The position numbers and the translations under genes were made by a program. Positions 24,789 through 33,054 of a stretch of DNA of 64,000 bases are shown here, piece by piece. The notes under the pieces were generated by a model. It saw nothing but the letters and a program-made list of their open reading frames with translations, ran no database searches and had not been told where the DNA came from. Within the stretch, counting starts at the first letter, position 1, and every line of letters begins with the position of its first letter. This DNA is from Streptomyces sp. NBC_00425 (lineage in GTDB: Bacteria > Actinomycetota > Actinomycetes > Streptomycetales > Streptomycetaceae), in contig NZ_CP107928.1 of the NCBI RefSeq assembly GCF_036030735.1, positions 8,060,001 through 8,124,000 on the forward strand, given 5' to 3'.

Positions 24789-25754
24789 GTGACGTACAAC
24801 TCGACTCCAAGCCCGACGGCAGGTGGACGCACCCCGGAGCAGCCAGGGCGGATACTGCGCAACCAGGACGTGGCGACCCTGCCCGTGCTGCGTGCCCTGC
24901 TGGTCGAGCGCAACGTCACCCGGGCCGGCGAGTCCCTCGGCCTGAGCCAGCCCGCCACCAGCGCGGTGCTGGCCCGCCTTCGTCGCCGGTTCGGCGACCA
25001 GCTGCTGATCCGGGTCGGCCGGGACTACGAGCTCACCCCGCTGGCCGCCAGCCTGCTGTCACGGATCGAGTCGGCCACCGAAGCGCTGGAGCGCGTGTTC
25101 GGCGACGACTTCGACCCCGCGACGACCAACCGGCAGTTCTCCCTCGCGCTCTCCGACTACACAGTCGCCATCCTGTTCGAGGAACTCAACCGGATTCTGG
25201 CCGAGGAGGCCCCCGGCGCCGGACTCGACCTTCGCCCCCTCACCACCAGCTCCCACTTCGACGCCGACGCTCTGATCCGGCACACCGACGGGGTGGTCCT
25301 GCCGCACGAGCTGGTGCAGGGCTATCCCGGCCGGCTCCTGCTGCGCGACCGCTGGGTGTGCGTCGTGGCCGAGAGCAACACCGTGATCAGCAGCGAGCCG
25401 ACCCTGGCCGAACTCGCCCTCCTGCCGTGGGTGAGCCAGTTCACCCACTCCGACCCGGTCAGCTTCCCGGCGCTGCGCCACCTGCGGTCGAACGGCATTG
25501 AGCCGCATGTGGAGGTGGTGACCGACAGCTTCCTGTCGGTCCCGTTCCTGCTCGCCGGCAGCAACCGCGTCGCCTTCCTTCAGGAGAGACTCGCGCGACG
25601 CCTGGCACCCGTGGCGCCCGTGCGGATCCTGCCGAGCCCGGTGGATATCGGACCTCTCAACCTGTCGCTGCGATGGCACCCGACCATGAGCGACGATCCC
25701 GGCCACCGATGGTTCCGTGATGCGCTGGGGCGTGCGGCGGAACGCGTCGCCTAG
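24789..25754 (+). CDS. LysR-family transcriptional regulator
   Basis: A 321-aa regulator. The winged helix-turn-helix occupies about residues 25-85 (LLVERNVTRAGESLGLSQPA, then RLRRRFGDQLLIRVGRDYEL). The remainder is the periplasmic-binding-protein-like effector domain. GTG at 24789 has GGGGGAGG 9 nt upstream; in-frame codons before it lack family character. Divergent from the FAH/amidohydrolase operon, it is the only intact LysR here and is the probable pathway-specific activator, responding to an aromatic or ring-fission product. Two degenerate relatives lie at 18.2 and 31.7 kb. Confidence 0.88.
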   Translation: MTYNSTPSPTAGGRTPEQPGRILRNQDVATLPVLRALLVERNVTRAGESLGLSQPATSAVLARLRRRFGDQLLIRVGRDYELTPLAASLLSRIESATEALERVFGDDFDPATTNRQFSLALSDYTVAILFEELNRILAEEAPGAGLDLRPLTTSSHFDADALIRHTDGVVLPHELVQGYPGRLLLRDRWVCVVAESNTVISSEPTLAELALLPWVSQFTHSDPVSFPALRHLRSNGIEPHVEVVTDSFLSVPFLLAGSNRVAFLQERLARRLAPVAPVRILPSPVDIGPLNLSLRWHPTMSDDPGHRWFRDALGRAAERVA

Positions 25755-25839
25755 CGAATCGCCGCCCAAGCCGATTCCGGTATCGGACGCATCCGGACGG
25801 CGAGTGCGTTGCCGCAGCCGGTGGTGTGCGTGGGTTCGT

Positions 25840-26341
25840 CGCCGAGTGTCGCCGCCGCGGGGCCCTGAGGTATGGCCGAGTGTGCTCGGCGCTCCGGAAG
25901 ACTCTGTCGAATTCGTTGCGGATCATGAGTACCCGGTCATCCGCGAGCTGCACGATCCTGACGGTGGTGACGCCCCACACGGTGCGTCCGGCCGTGGCGG
26001 CCCGGAAGTCGGGATCCTGGATGTACATCCAGGACGTCCAGTGGTCCAGGTAGTGCTTGGTGTGGGAGGCCAGCGCGTACCCGTGCACAGCGGAGGTGCT
26101 CACGATATGGGTCGCGGCGAGGGTGGCCTCGAGAAGCAGCGCGTGGTTGCCCTCCATGGGCCGTGTGGGGTGCCCCGCGCCGTGCCGCAGGTCGTCGAAG
26201 TCGGGGGAGCAGATGCTCGGCGAGCGAGATCCACTGCTGGTCGACGTCGGCGGGAAGTCGGGCGGCGGCCTGGCGCTCGAGCAACCCGGTGTTCCCGTTG
26301 TTGCGGTGACTGTCGAGAACGAAAAGGGACGAAGGGACAAT
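25840..26341 (-). pseudogene. Frameshifted NAD(P)H-dependent FMN reductase (flavodoxin fold)
   Basis: Minus-strand reading gives SSLFVLDSHRNNGNTGLLER through to LAEHLLP. After a frameshift near 26195 it continues DFDDLRHGAG, NHALLLEATLAATHIVSTSA and HTKHYLDHWTSWM. This is the flavodoxin-like NADPH-dependent oxidoreductase pattern. A good AAGGAG at about 26351 is followed 9 nt later by ATT where an ATG would be expected. The C-terminal third no longer matches the family. Such reductases supply FMNH2 to monooxygenases or reduce quinones. Now almost certainly non-functional. Confidence 0.65.
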
Positions 26342-26945
26342 GGGAGGGAACTCCTTGGTCAGCGCGTGGACGACTGCTGTGGGTGAGCAGTCCCGCCGCG
26401 TGGCGTCGTGGTCTGCGCGTCCCGGCGGTGCCGATCGGGTCGGCGTCTCGGGACACGGTTCACGCCGCGGCGGACGAGGCGCGCCGCTGCTCAGAAGGAG
26501 TGCGGCGGCCAGAGATTGAACACGATCGGCAGCCGCCTCACCTGGATCGGTGTGGCACGACATCCACTGTGTGGCACGTGCTCGATCCAACGAGCAGACG
26601 TCTTTGGGACGACTCCGTCAGGTGCCACCGCCGTTGGTGCGTCTGGCAATAGTAGGCAGAGCCGTCCGGCCACAGACGGCTCTCGGGGGTTTGGGCGTAC
26701 GGCATTGAACAGGCCCTTTGTGCCCCTGCCAGCCGGTGGCGACCCGGGCAACGCCTCCGTACACCCCCTCGACGTCGCCGAGTGCGTGTACCGCGACGAA
26801 GCAACGGCGCGGGCAACGTCCGGTCGGCAGAGCTGCTTGTCCTCGGGATGGGCGGTCGGCGTCTCCGTGATCTGACGGCCGGATTCGACCAGGCGCCCCA
26901 GAACGATCATGGTCGCCGAGCCGAACCATTGAGGCCGTCGCTACT
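26342..26945. other. About 0.6 kb with no recognisable gene
   Basis: Open frames of 90-155 codons exist on both strands, but none resembles a family or has a convincing start. Probably decayed sequence plus the promoter for the crotonase gene. Confidence 0.4.
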
Positions 26946-26967
26946 TCACAGTCAGTGCTGACTGTGA
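26946..26967. promoter_or_regulatory. Palindromic operator candidate before the crotonase gene
   Basis: TCACAGTCAG-TG-CTGACTGTGA, perfect 10-bp arms around 2 bp, about 50 bp upstream of the likely start. MarR- or TetR-type size; no such regulator gene is adjacent. Confidence 0.5.
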
Positions 26968-27017
26968 GATGGTTTTTCGTCACCCGGAACGAGCGGGCGG
27001 TACGCGAGGAACTGGCC

Positions 27018-27962
27018 GTGGCTCGGCCGGACGGTGACCCGGTGTCACGCTCGTTGCGCGTGCTCCGAACCGTCATGTGCGGGCCCTCGTTCGGTGCGGA
27101 GATGGAGTTGTGGGCGGTGGCGCGCACCAACCCGCGCAACCGTCCCGACCGGCTCAACGCGATCGACTTCCGGATGCCCGGTGACATCGCGGCCGCCGTC
27201 CGGCGCGCCAACGACGACCCCGGCGTGCACGTCATCGTGCTGCAGGGGGCGGGCCGGGCTTTCTGCTCCGGATACGACCTGAAGATTTCTGCCGAGGACG
27301 GCCACGGCACCCAGGGCGCCACCGGCGGCGACCAGGTGTGGGATCCCATCAAGGACTTCGCCTGGATGAAGGGCTTCACCGACGACTTCTTCACCCTGTG
27401 GCGGTCGCTGAAGCCCACCATCGCCAAAGTGCACGGCCATGCCGTCGCCGGCGGCAGCGACATCGCCCTGTCCTGCGATCTGGTCGTCATGGCCGAGGAC
27501 GCGCGGATCGGCTACATGCCCGCGCGGGTGTGGGGCTGCCCGACCACAGCGATGTGGGTGTATCGGCTGGGCGCCGAGCGCGCCAAGCGGATGCTGCTGA
27601 CCGGCGACACCATTGACGGCCGGACCGCCGCCGACTGGGGCCTGGTACTGGATGCCGCTCCGCCGCGGGAACCGGACGCGCGGGTGGAGGAACTGGCCGA
27701 CCGGATCGCGGGGGTGCCCATCAGCCAGCTCGCCATGCAGAAACTGATGATCAACCAGGCGTACGACAACATGGGCCTGCACGGCACCCAGATCCTGGCC
27801 ACCCTCTTCGACGGCATCACCCGGCACTCGCCGGAGGGGCGCTGGTTCCAACAGTTCGCCGCCACCCACGGCTTCCACGAGGCGGTCAAGTGGCGCGACT
27901 CGGGCCGCTGGATCCCCGACGGCGGCGGCCCGGTTCCGACCGCGCAGGACCTGGAGGAGTGA
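27018..27962 (+). CDS. Enoyl-CoA hydratase/isomerase (crotonase) family protein
   Basis: About 314 aa. RPDRLNAIDFRMPGDIAAAV, then VLQGAGRAFCSGYDLK (oxyanion hole) and HGHAVAGGSDIALSCDLVVM define a crotonase; DARIGYMPARVWGCPTTAMW is typical of a long EchA-like subgroup. The first beta strand before RPDRLNAI is irregular, so the N-terminus may be altered. GTG at 27018 has GAGGAA 7 nt upstream; an ATG at 27075 is the alternative. Paired with a CoA ligase gene downstream, it resembles ferulate-type side-chain removal (hydratase/lyase), but the subgroup is not clearly the feruloyl enzyme. Confidence 0.75.
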   Translation: MARPDGDPVSRSLRVLRTVMCGPSFGAEMELWAVARTNPRNRPDRLNAIDFRMPGDIAAAVRRANDDPGVHVIVLQGAGRAFCSGYDLKISAEDGHGTQGATGGDQVWDPIKDFAWMKGFTDDFFTLWRSLKPTIAKVHGHAVAGGSDIALSCDLVVMAEDARIGYMPARVWGCPTTAMWVYRLGAERAKRMLLTGDTIDGRTAADWGLVLDAAPPREPDARVEELADRIAGVPISQLAMQKLMINQAYDNMGLHGTQILATLFDGITRHSPEGRWFQQFAATHGFHEAVKWRDSGRWIPDGGGPVPTAQDLEE

Positions 27963-27964
27963 CG

Positions 27965-29569
27965 ATGCAAGAACCGCTGACCCGCTCGTACCTGCCTGCC
28001 GACGCCTCCCGGCCCGTCCTTGACCTCACCATCGGGGACGTGCTCCGCAACGCCGCGTCGACCGCACCGGACCGCCTGGCGCTGGTCGAGATCGCCCCGC
28101 CCGGCACCGCCCTGTCCCGCACCGACCGCACCGACCGTACCTGGACCTACGCCCAGCTCCTGGACGACGCCGAGCACGCCGCGTCCTGGCTGGCCGCACG
28201 GTTCGCCCCGGGCGAGTACATCGCCGTCTGGGCCCCCAACATCCCCGAGTGGGTCGTCCTGCAGTACGGCGCCGCACTGGCCGGGCTGGTCCTGGCAACC
28301 GTCAACCCCGCACTGCGCGGCGCCGAACTCGAGCACGTGCTCTCCCAGTCCGGCGCCGTGGGACTGCTGCTCACCGACTCCTTCCGTGAGACGGACATGG
28401 CGGCGGCGGTGGAACGGACACGGCCGCGTCTCCCTCGACTGCGCGAGCGGGTCTCCTTCACCGGTTGGCTCGCCGAGGTCCGCGGCACCGCCCTCAGGCC
28501 TCTGCCGCGGGTGGGCCCCGGTGCGGCGGCACAGATCCAGTACACCTCCGGGACGACCGGCACCCCCAAGGGCGCCGTCCTACACCATCGTGGCCTCGTC
28601 ACCAACGCCGCCTTCGTGGCCGCCCGCGCCGGTTCACCCGGAACGGGGTCTGGGGCAGCGCACTGCCGCTGTTCCACACCGCCGGCTGCGATCTGACGGT
28701 GCTCGGCGTGGCCACCGCCAACGGCACCCTCGTGCTCGTCCAGGCCTTCCAGCCCGCCCTGGTTCTGGAGGCGCTGCAGAAGTGGCGGGTCAGCTTCTTC
28801 GCCGGAGTCCCGGTGATGCTCTCCGCCCTGCTGAACCACCCCTCGTTCGACCCCTATGACCTCAGCGCCTGCTCTGCCGTCCTGTCCGGCGGTGACCGGG
28901 TGCCTCCAGAACTCGTTGAGGAGACCGAGCGCCGCTTCGGCGCGCTTCTCCACCCTGTACGGGCAGACCGAACTCAGCCCCGCCGTCACCCAGACCAGCC
29001 CCGACGACAGCGCCCACGACAAGCTGCACACCGTCGGCCGGCCCCTGTGGCAGGTTGAGGTCAAAATCGTCGGCCCCGCCGACGCCGATCCGCTGCCCGT
29101 GGGCGAGCCGGGTGAGATCTGCGCCCGTGGATACCAGGTCATGCTCGGCTACCACGACCTCCCTGAGGCCACCGCGCAGACCGTCGACCGCGACGGATGG
29201 CTGCACACCGGCGACCTGGGCGTGATGGACGAGCGCGGCTACGTCACCGTCAGCGGCCGCCTGAAGGACATGATCATCTGAGGCGGGGAGAACATCTACC
29301 CCGCCGAGGTCGAGGCGGCGCTCAGCACCCACCCCAAGGTGCGGCAGGCCGCCGTGCTCGGCCTCTCCGACCCGGCGTGGGGCGAGCAGGTCGCCGCCGT
29401 GATCAACGCCACCGATCCGGCCGACCCGCCCACCGCAGCCGGACTCCACGACCACCTGCACACGGATCTGGCCCCGTACAAGGCACCACGCCACTGGTAC
29501 CTGGCCGACGCCATTCCTGCCAACGCCATGGGAAAGATCCAGAAGTTTGTCCTTCGACGGCATCAGTGA
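27965..29569 (+). pseudogene. AMP-forming acyl-CoA ligase, inactivated (two frameshifts and one stop)
   Basis: An ATG at 27965, translationally linked to the crotonase, starts a normal acyl-CoA synthetase with IQYTSGTTGTPKGAVLHHRG (P-loop). Near 28625 the frame shifts and resumes NGVWGSALPLFHTAGCDLTV. Near 28945 it shifts again to STLYGQTELSPAVTQTSPDD and GWLHTGDLGVMDERGYV. At 29279 the usual Arg codon in MIIRGGENIYPAE is TGA. The C-terminal KAPRHWYLADAIPANAMGKIQ is intact. All core motifs remain recognisable, so the damage is recent. A feruloyl/coumaroyl-CoA synthetase is plausible from context. Confidence 0.85.
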
Positions 29570-29814
29570 CGGGAACCTGAAGCCGCTGCCCTGAGGTAAC
29601 CCGTCCGTCCCGCAGCGCGGGGTGCACGAGGGCATGGTCTCGTTCTCGGGCAGGCCGCCGCTCGGGCTCAGCCGGCGTCGAGGTCTGGTCGGAGCGGAGC
29701 ATTGCCGACCGTCCCTTGCCTGCCCATCGGTTGAGAGCTGCCAAGCCGGAGGACAGGTGGCTACTTCACAGAAGCTCGACTGGCGAGCCTGCGGCTGCTC
29801 GCTGGGGAAGTGCA

Positions 29815-29860
29815 CACGCCCGCTGACCCTCCCATGGCCATGGGAGGGTCAGCGGGCGTG
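29815..29860. terminator. Perfect 46-bp palindrome between convergent genes
   Basis: Two 23-bp arms (29815-29837 and 29838-29860) with no mismatch, centred on CCATGG|CCATGG. It lies between the CoA-ligase remnant and the SDR gene, which converge here; it is probably a very strong bidirectional terminator. Nothing else is seen in the 313-bp gap. Confidence 0.7.
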
Positions 29861-29882
29861 ACCGGCGCGGCCGTCGCACGGG

Positions 29883-30707
29883 TTACGCGGCGTTGCCCTG
29901 CGCTTGGGTGGAGATGTCGGCCCATTCCTGCCAGGTCTTCAGGCGCTCGGCGTAGACCTGGGGGACGAGGTGGAGGGGGGCGGTGCCGAAGAAGACGCGC
30001 AGGGGCGGGTTGTCGGCGTCGACGATCTTCAGCAGGGCGGGGCCGGTTGCGGCGGGGTCGCCGGACTCGACGTCACTCCAGGCGGCGGCGACGGCGGTGC
30101 GCAGGTCGTCGTAGGCCGGCAGCTGTGTGGCAAAGGTGGCGGAGGAGCCGGCCCAGTCGGTTTCGAAGCCGCCGGGCTCGACGAGGGTGACCTTGATGCC
30201 GAAGCCGGCGACCTCCTGGGCGAGGGCCTCGGTCAGGCCTTCCAGGGCCCACTTGGAGGCGTTGTAGCCGCCCAGGTTGGGGAAGGAGGTGACGCCGCCG
30301 ACCGTGGAGATCTGCACGATGTGGCCGCTGTTCTGGGCGCGCAGGAGGGGCAGGGCGGCCTGGGTGACCCACAGGGCGCCGTAGAAGTTGGTCTCCATCT
30401 GACCGCGGACCTGCTGTTCCGTCAGCTCCTCGACCGCGCCGAACAGTCCGTGCCCGGCGTTGTTGACGATCACGTCCAGGCGGCCGAAGTGCTCGTGCGC
30501 CCGCTGGACGGCCTCGAACGCGGCGGCCTTGTCGGTGACGTCCAGCTTCAGCGGCAGGACCGCCTCACCGTGGGCGGCCACCAGATCCGCCAGGGAGTCG
30601 GTGTTGCGGGCGGTGGCCGCGACCTTGTCGCCACGCTCCAGGGCCGCCTGGGCGAACTGACGGCCGAAGCCACGCGACGAGCCAGTGATGAACCAGATCT
30701 TGCTCAT
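29883..30707 (-). CDS. Short-chain dehydrogenase/reductase
   Basis: A 274-aa classical SDR: FITGSSRGFGRQFA (TGxxxGxG, residues 6-19), NNAGHGLFG, and the catalytic GYNASKWAL (Tyr/Lys). ATG at 30707 with GAAGAG upstream. Substrate unknown; this subtype is commonly annotated as an oxidoreductase under an HxlR or TetR regulator. Two dyads in its promoter support tight control. Its relation to the aromatic pathway is unclear. Confidence 0.87.
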   Translation of the reverse strand: MSKIWFITGSSRGFGRQFAQAALERGDKVAATARNTDSLADLVAAHGEAVLPLKLDVTDKAAAFEAVQRAHEHFGRLDVIVNNAGHGLFGAVEELTEQQVRGQMETNFYGALWVTQAALPLLRAQNSGHIVQISTVGGVTSFPNLGGYNASKWALEGLTEALAQEVAGFGIKVTLVEPGGFETDWAGSSATFATQLPAYDDLRTAVAAAWSDVESGDPAATGPALLKIVDADNPPLRVFFGTAPLHLVPQVYAERLKTWQEWADISTQAQGNAA

Positions 30708-30732
30708 GGGAAAGCTCTTCTCTTCGAGCTGA

Positions 30733-30775
30733 AGTCTTATGAGAAGACTGTACATCGAACTGATACTGAGTATCA
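30733..30775 (-). promoter_or_regulatory. Two dyads in the SDR promoter
   Basis: AGTCTT-5 nt-AAGACT (30733-30749) and TGATAC-TGA-GTATCA (30761-30775) lie 26-68 bp before the SDR start. Either could be a repressor site. Confidence 0.4.
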
Positions 30776-31635
30776 AGTCGAGTCGTGGGATCGAAACTGT
30801 TGAGGAGGGTAAGAGTGGCGAGGACGGCGGAGAGCCACCGAGCAGAGGCAGGTGAGAGCGCGGCTGCCACAGAGGCCCCACCGGAGCTCCGGTGAGGCCT
30901 CTGCATGAGTCGGCCAGGACGGCGCGCGCCGGTGGGCGGCACTCGTCGCGCGGCCCGACGAATGCGGTGGCGGTCTCCTTGGTGACCTGCCGTTCGGCGC
31001 TCTGTCGTCGAGGACTGCGCGTGCGCTCGGCGGCGTAGCAGCACTTTTCACGGTGGCAGAGAGAGTCTGGAAACGCGTTGACGGGCCCGGCGGCCACCTG
31101 CTTTCCCGACGGCTCGACGCCACACTTCGACAGGCAGGGCACCGGCGGGCGTGCCAGGCGGAGGCGGCCGCCCCGCGTGCACCAGCGGTACGGCGAGCTG
31201 GGCAGAGCGGCCCACGTCGAACACGAGGAACCGGGGGTGGCACGCTCGCGTCGGTGGCCGGCGCGGCCACGGCCCGGTGGCGCGACGTGTGAACCTCGGG
31301 CGGCGCCGTCGACTTCACGCAGCGCCGATCGGTGGGCCGCCGAGTTGGAGGGCCGCGTCGTGCTGACGCAGCATCAGACCGCCGTGAACAACTCCGGCAC
31401 TCCCACCTGCCCGGGGCCGGAAACCCGGCGTGGCCGGTTCAACTCCATCCGGTGTTCACGATCCTGGAGGCGCCGCGCCGCCATCGTCATCAAGCGGCTG
31501 AATCGGGTGTATCCCGCGTAGGGGCGCGTAGGGGAGCGGGGCGTGCCCCCTGTAGGTGGTGACGAGGGGACAGGTCGGCGGTCGGCAACTCGTTGTCCAC
31601 GCTGTCGTCGGACTCTGCCACCACGCGGACTCAGT
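30776..31635. other. About 0.85 kb without a recognisable gene
   Basis: Several open frames up to 180 codons on both strands have low-complexity Arg/Pro-rich translations and no family resemblance. Probably decayed DNA. Confidence 0.4.
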
Positions 31636-31639
31636 GGAC

Positions 31640-31845
31640 CTGGACCGGGGGCTCGCCGGGACAGTCGCGGACGGCCTCCCGCGGCAGGGTGCTCGCGTCG
31701 TCGGGCCGGATCAGAGCCTTGACGTTGACCGCGTCCACAGCCGGACCAGCAGAGTGGCGGCGAACGACGTGAGCTCGTAGGCGCGGTCGACGCGGGCGCA
31801 GGTCCTCACCGAAGCGCCGCCGCAACCGGGTCGGCGCCTCACGCG
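31640..31845 (-). pseudogene. Second LysR-family remnant
   Basis: Minus-strand reading gives TRLRRRFGEDL, a one-base shift, then ARVDRAYELTSFAATLLVRL. This aligns with RLRRRFGDQLLIRVGRDYEL and TPLAASLLSRI of the intact LysR. The upstream recognition helix and the effector domain are missing. It points away from the decayed demethylase/FAH pair to its right, as a divergent regulator would. Confidence 0.6.
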
Positions 31846-32299
31846 CACATGGACCGAGGCTTGGAGCTGGTCCGCTGGCTGGGGTCCGATAGGCGGCTCA
31901 ATAGGTGGACATCGGTGGCTCGCCATACGTCCTGTGGATTGGTGGCATACCAGTTCGACCATTCCGCATCGGTGCGGCTGTTGTCACTATCAACGACGTC
32001 GGCGGGACGAGCAGGCACCGAAAGCCCCGCGCGTCGTCGGCGGCCCCACCCCACCTCCTGCCGCCCGGCCGAGAGTCGGACGGCAGCCCGCCCCAGGAGA
32101 AGACGACGATGGTGGTATCCGAAGGGGCCCCTGTGCCTCCCGCGCAGGTCGCCGCTGACGCGAGCGGGTCACAACGGCCGCGCAGCCGGCCCGCCGGGAC
32201 GGCCGCTGGGATCTGGACCGCCTGGCAACCTTCGGTCCACCCGCGGAGGGAATCCTGTACCGGACTTGGGGCGACAGCTGCGACGTCAACCGTCCGGGC

Positions 32300-32592
32300 C
32301 GCCCCGACGGCCGCCTGTGCCGAGCACGGGATGCGGCTCCTCGGTGTTCCCGACCGCCCCGGCGAACCGGCGCGGACCGCCGTCAGCCGCCTGGGTGAGA
32401 AGCGCGTCGCGGCGGAGGAAGCCGCGGCCGTGCAGGTCGACGCCACGGGACCAGCCCAGTTCCCCAGGGGGGCGGAGCAGGTCGCCGATGCCGCCGATGG
32501 GGCTGACGCTGCCGCTCGGCTTCGTCGCCGGAAACAGCATGTACGTCGCTGTTCGCCGCTCAGTTCGGCGACGGACCGGTGCCTGAAACCAT
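32300..32592 (+). pseudogene. Rearranged fragments of a LigM-like O-demethylase gene, middle part inverted
   Basis: Plus strand near 32325 reads AACAEHGMRLLGV, matching EAGAEHGIRQLGM of demethylase copy 1. Next, on the minus strand (32530 down to about 32345), MLFPATKPSGSVSPIG, LLRPPGELGWSRG and GFLRRDALLTQAADGGPRRF match RLFPRGMPDGSFVPTD, FFRRPGELGWGRR and DFIGRDALAAEAAEGGPARH. Plus strand then resumes TSLFAAQFGDGPVPE, matching IALFASQFGDGPVPE. The order fits one ancestral gene with about 185 bp flipped in place. No function is possible. Confidence 0.65.
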
Positions 32593-32916
32593 TACATGCC
32601 GCGCCGAGCCGTCCGGGCCATTCGTCGTGCCGGCGCCCTTGGCCGACCGCGACGCCGTACGGATCGTCCTACAGGTCAGCGGCGAGGTGTTGCAGGACTG
32701 GCCGCCGACGAGACGTTCCTCCACTTCGCCCGGCTGGTCGCCTACTCCCACGAGCGGGGGCGGCTGCAGGACCTCGTACTTGAGGGTCTCAGGCCGGGAA
32801 CCGGTGCCCACCACGGCGGCCGCTTCTTCTCTGCCGGCGACATCGCCGGCAGCTCCGTCATCGGCCCCGGCCGTCAGCGCAACCGCTGCGTGAACGAGGG
32901 CCTCCGCGGCCGGTGA
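32593..32916 (+). pseudogene. C-terminal remnant of an FAH-fold gene, frameshifted
   Basis: EPSGPFVVPAPLADRDAVRI then VSGEVLQDWP, a one-base shift near 32700, then ETFLHFARLVAYSHERGRLQ, GAHHGGRFFSAGD and GRQRNRCVNEGLRGR to a stop at 32916. It parallels FAH copy 2 (KPAGPFVVP, VNGQVMQDWP, GKHHGRFLHDGD, GRQRNRCVAEVLQGR). The N-terminal half is gone and the fragment is joined directly to the demethylase remnant. Confidence 0.75.
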
Positions 32917-33054
32917 CCCGTGAAACGGAGTCGCCCCGAGCACGCCAGGCCCGGGCGGCGCCCCCTCCGCGCGCTCCAGGGCGACGCACTGCCCGGCATC
33001 TCGTCGCAGCGACCCCGGCGCCTCGCCGACCACCACCCACCCAGGAGGCACCCC

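Noticed and set aside
26491..26910. A 139-codon minus-strand frame as a divergent regulator of the crotonase gene
   Set aside because: Position relative to the palindrome is tempting, but no helix-turn-helix or other family feature can be seen.
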